From Mytilus trossulus (lineage: Eukaryota > Mollusca > Bivalvia > Mytilida > Mytilidae), in contig NC_086384.1 in assembly GCF_036588685.1 (NCBI RefSeq), forward strand, positions 56,710,945-56,774,944: DNA of 64,000 bases. The letters run 5' to 3'. A model generated the notes under the pieces. It saw only the letters and a list, made by a program, of their open reading frames with translations, was not told the origin of the DNA and searched no databases. The translations under genes and the position numbers were made by a program. Position 1 is the stretch's first letter. Each line of letters opens with the position of its first letter. Positions 62,328 to 64,000 of this stretch are shown in pieces.

Positions 62328-63426
62328 TGTAATAAATCAGTGCTCAGTTCAGCATTAGAAGAATGTTCTGATAATATAATAAATCAGTACTCAGTTCAGC
62401 ATTAGAAAAGTGTTCTGATAATATAATAAATCAGTACTCAGTTCAGCATGAGAAAAAATGTTCTGATATATATAATAAATCAGTATTCAGTTCAGCATTA
62501 GAAGAATGTTCTGATAATATAATAAATCAGTACTCAGTTCAGCATTAGAAGAATGTTCTGATAATATACTAAATCAGTACTCAGTGCAGCATTAGAAGAA
62601 TGTTCTGATAATATAATAAATCAGTACTCAGTTCAGCATTAGAAGAATGTTCTGATAATATACTAAATCAGTACTCAGTGCAGCATTAGAAGAATGTTCC
62701 GATAATATAATAAATCAGTACTCAGTTCAGCATTAGAAGAATGAATTGATAATATAATAAATCAGTACTCAGTTCAGCGTTAGAAGAATGTTCTGATAAT
62801 ATAATAAATCAGTACTCAGTTCAGCATTAGATGAATGTTCTGACAATATAATAAATCAGTACTCAGTTCAGCATTAGAAGAATGTTCTGATAATATAATA
62901 AATCAGTACTCAGTGCAGCATTAGAAGAATGTTCCGATAATATAATAAATCAGTACTCAGTTCAGCATTAGAAGAATGAATTGATAATATAATAAATCAG
63001 TACTCAGTGCAGCATTAGAAGAATGTTCCGATAATATAATAAATCAGTACTCAGTTCAGCATTAGATGAATGTTCTGACAATATAATAAATCAGTACTCA
63101 GTTCAGCATTAGAAGAATGTTCCGATAATATAATAAATCAGTACTCAGTGCAGCATTAGAAGAATGTTCCGATATGATAAATCAGTACTCAGTTCAGCAT
63201 TAGAAGAATGTTCTGATAATATAATAAATCAGTACTCAGTTCAGCATTAAAAGAATGTTCTGACAATATAATAAATCAGTACTCAGTTCAGCATTAGAAG
63301 AATGTTCCGATAATATGATAAATCAGTTCCGAGTGAGCAACTTCATATGATATTTTGATAATATAATAAAGCAGGACAACTTAGTGAGCAGCTTTAGGAA
63401 TTATTTTGATAATATAATAAATCAGT
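62305..63426 (+). repeat. 47-bp array made from the end of the gene (stop plus AATAAA)
   Basis: About 22 units of 'gcattagaagaatgttctgataatataataaatcagtactcagttca' (62305-63329), then degenerate units to about 63426. The first unit is the end of the coding sequence itself (codons for the last residues, TAA, then AATAAA at 62331). Each copy repeats the polyadenylation-signal hexamer. Confidence 0.93.
62331..62336 (+). promoter_or_regulatory. Candidate polyadenylation signal AATAAA
   Basis: AATAAA four bases after the stop codon, repeated every 47 bases in the array. A signal this close to the stop would give a very short 3' UTR; which copy is used cannot be told. Confidence 0.5.
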
Positions 63427-63617
63427 TAGTTTGCTAGTCTTTATTTTTATCAAACGCCATACTTGTGTGCAGACATGAAGAAGAAGAAAAAACGAATGAC
63501 CAGATTATTCTTTATAAAATTTATGTTAATACATTATTTCAACTCCCACTTGTTTGCCATGTTGGCAATGCTGTAAAACTTTGTTTTTCATTCTTCTTAT
63601 CGATTATTTGGAACGTC

Positions 63618-63830
63618 AATGATTGTAAAAGAGGGACGAAAGATACCAAAGGGACAGTCAAACTCATAAATCTAAAACAAACTGACAACGCCATGGCTAA
63701 AAATGAAAAAGACAAACAGAAAAACAAAAGTACACATGACACAACATAGAAAACTAAAGAATAAACAACACGAACCCCACCAAAAACTAGGGGTGATCTC
63801 GGGTGCTCCGGAAGGGTAAGCTGATTTTTG
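63618..63830 (-). mobile_element. Penelope pseudo-LTR fragment
   Basis: Reverse complement of 12060-12290: 'gggacgaaagataccaaagggacagtcaaactc', 'caacgccatggctaaaaatg', 'ggggtgatctcgggtgctccggaagggtaagc'. The open frames on both strands here come from the repeat. Confidence 0.85.
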
Positions 63831-64000
63831 TTCTTTTAATATTTCTTTTTTAATACTCGTTCTTTTAAAATGGTATTAAACACCTTGACTGAAATTAATT
63901 TGACTCGTAAACTTTTCAGAGAAGTATTACAAAATATTTACTTTGACCCTTGACCATGCTTGACTAAGATATAAAAATTTCAAGGAAATTTGAATCACGA
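63831..64000. other. Right edge, nothing recognised
   Basis: AT-rich sequence after the pseudo-LTR fragment. No feature supported. Confidence 0.4.

Overview
The window looks like nuclear DNA of a bivalve mollusc, most probably a mussel (Mytilus-like). The grounds are an AT-rich, intron-rich animal gene on the + strand with phased exons and GT..AG introns, and an unusually dense load of mobile elements whose types I recognise from mussel genomes: a Naiad-type Penelope-like element, hammerhead-ribozyme retrozymes, short dispersed repeats and minisatellites. The species is inferred from this repeat content, not proven.

One host gene dominates: a PKD1-family polycystin. Fourteen exons between 19238 and 62327 join in perfect phase into about 1,442 codons: an N-terminal-to-GPS (GAIN-like) region, a GPS motif with an HLT cleavage signature, a first membrane segment, a PLAT/LH2 domain, five further membrane segments, and a polycystin TOP domain plus six-helix channel ending at 62327. 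Two cysteine-rich exons (5604-5738 and 7196-7336) are phase-compatible and may be its N-terminal part, separated by a 12-kb intron full of transposons. The 5' end of the gene is not in view.

Layout: 241-4568 is a decayed minus-strand BEL/Pao LTR retrotransposon with 5-bp target duplications. 5385-19200 holds the two cysteine-rich exons, a minisatellite, a piggyBac-like MITE, a permuted-domain Penelope-like element (11977-16188) that itself carries a Mutator-like MITE, a 699-bp TIR element and a second minisatellite. 19238-62327 is the polycystin body, with introns filled by retrozymes, MITEs, satellites and dispersed repeats. From 62305 the end of the last exon is amplified into a 47-bp tandem array, followed by a Penelope pseudo-LTR fragment near the right edge.

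The most unusual signal is that exon boundaries of the polycystin gene have been tandemly duplicated at four places. There are eleven 3' splice-site units in front of one exon, a copied 5' splice site after two others, and about 22 copies of the stop codon plus AATAAA at the gene's end. Mobile-element ends also sit within a few tens of bases of several splice sites.
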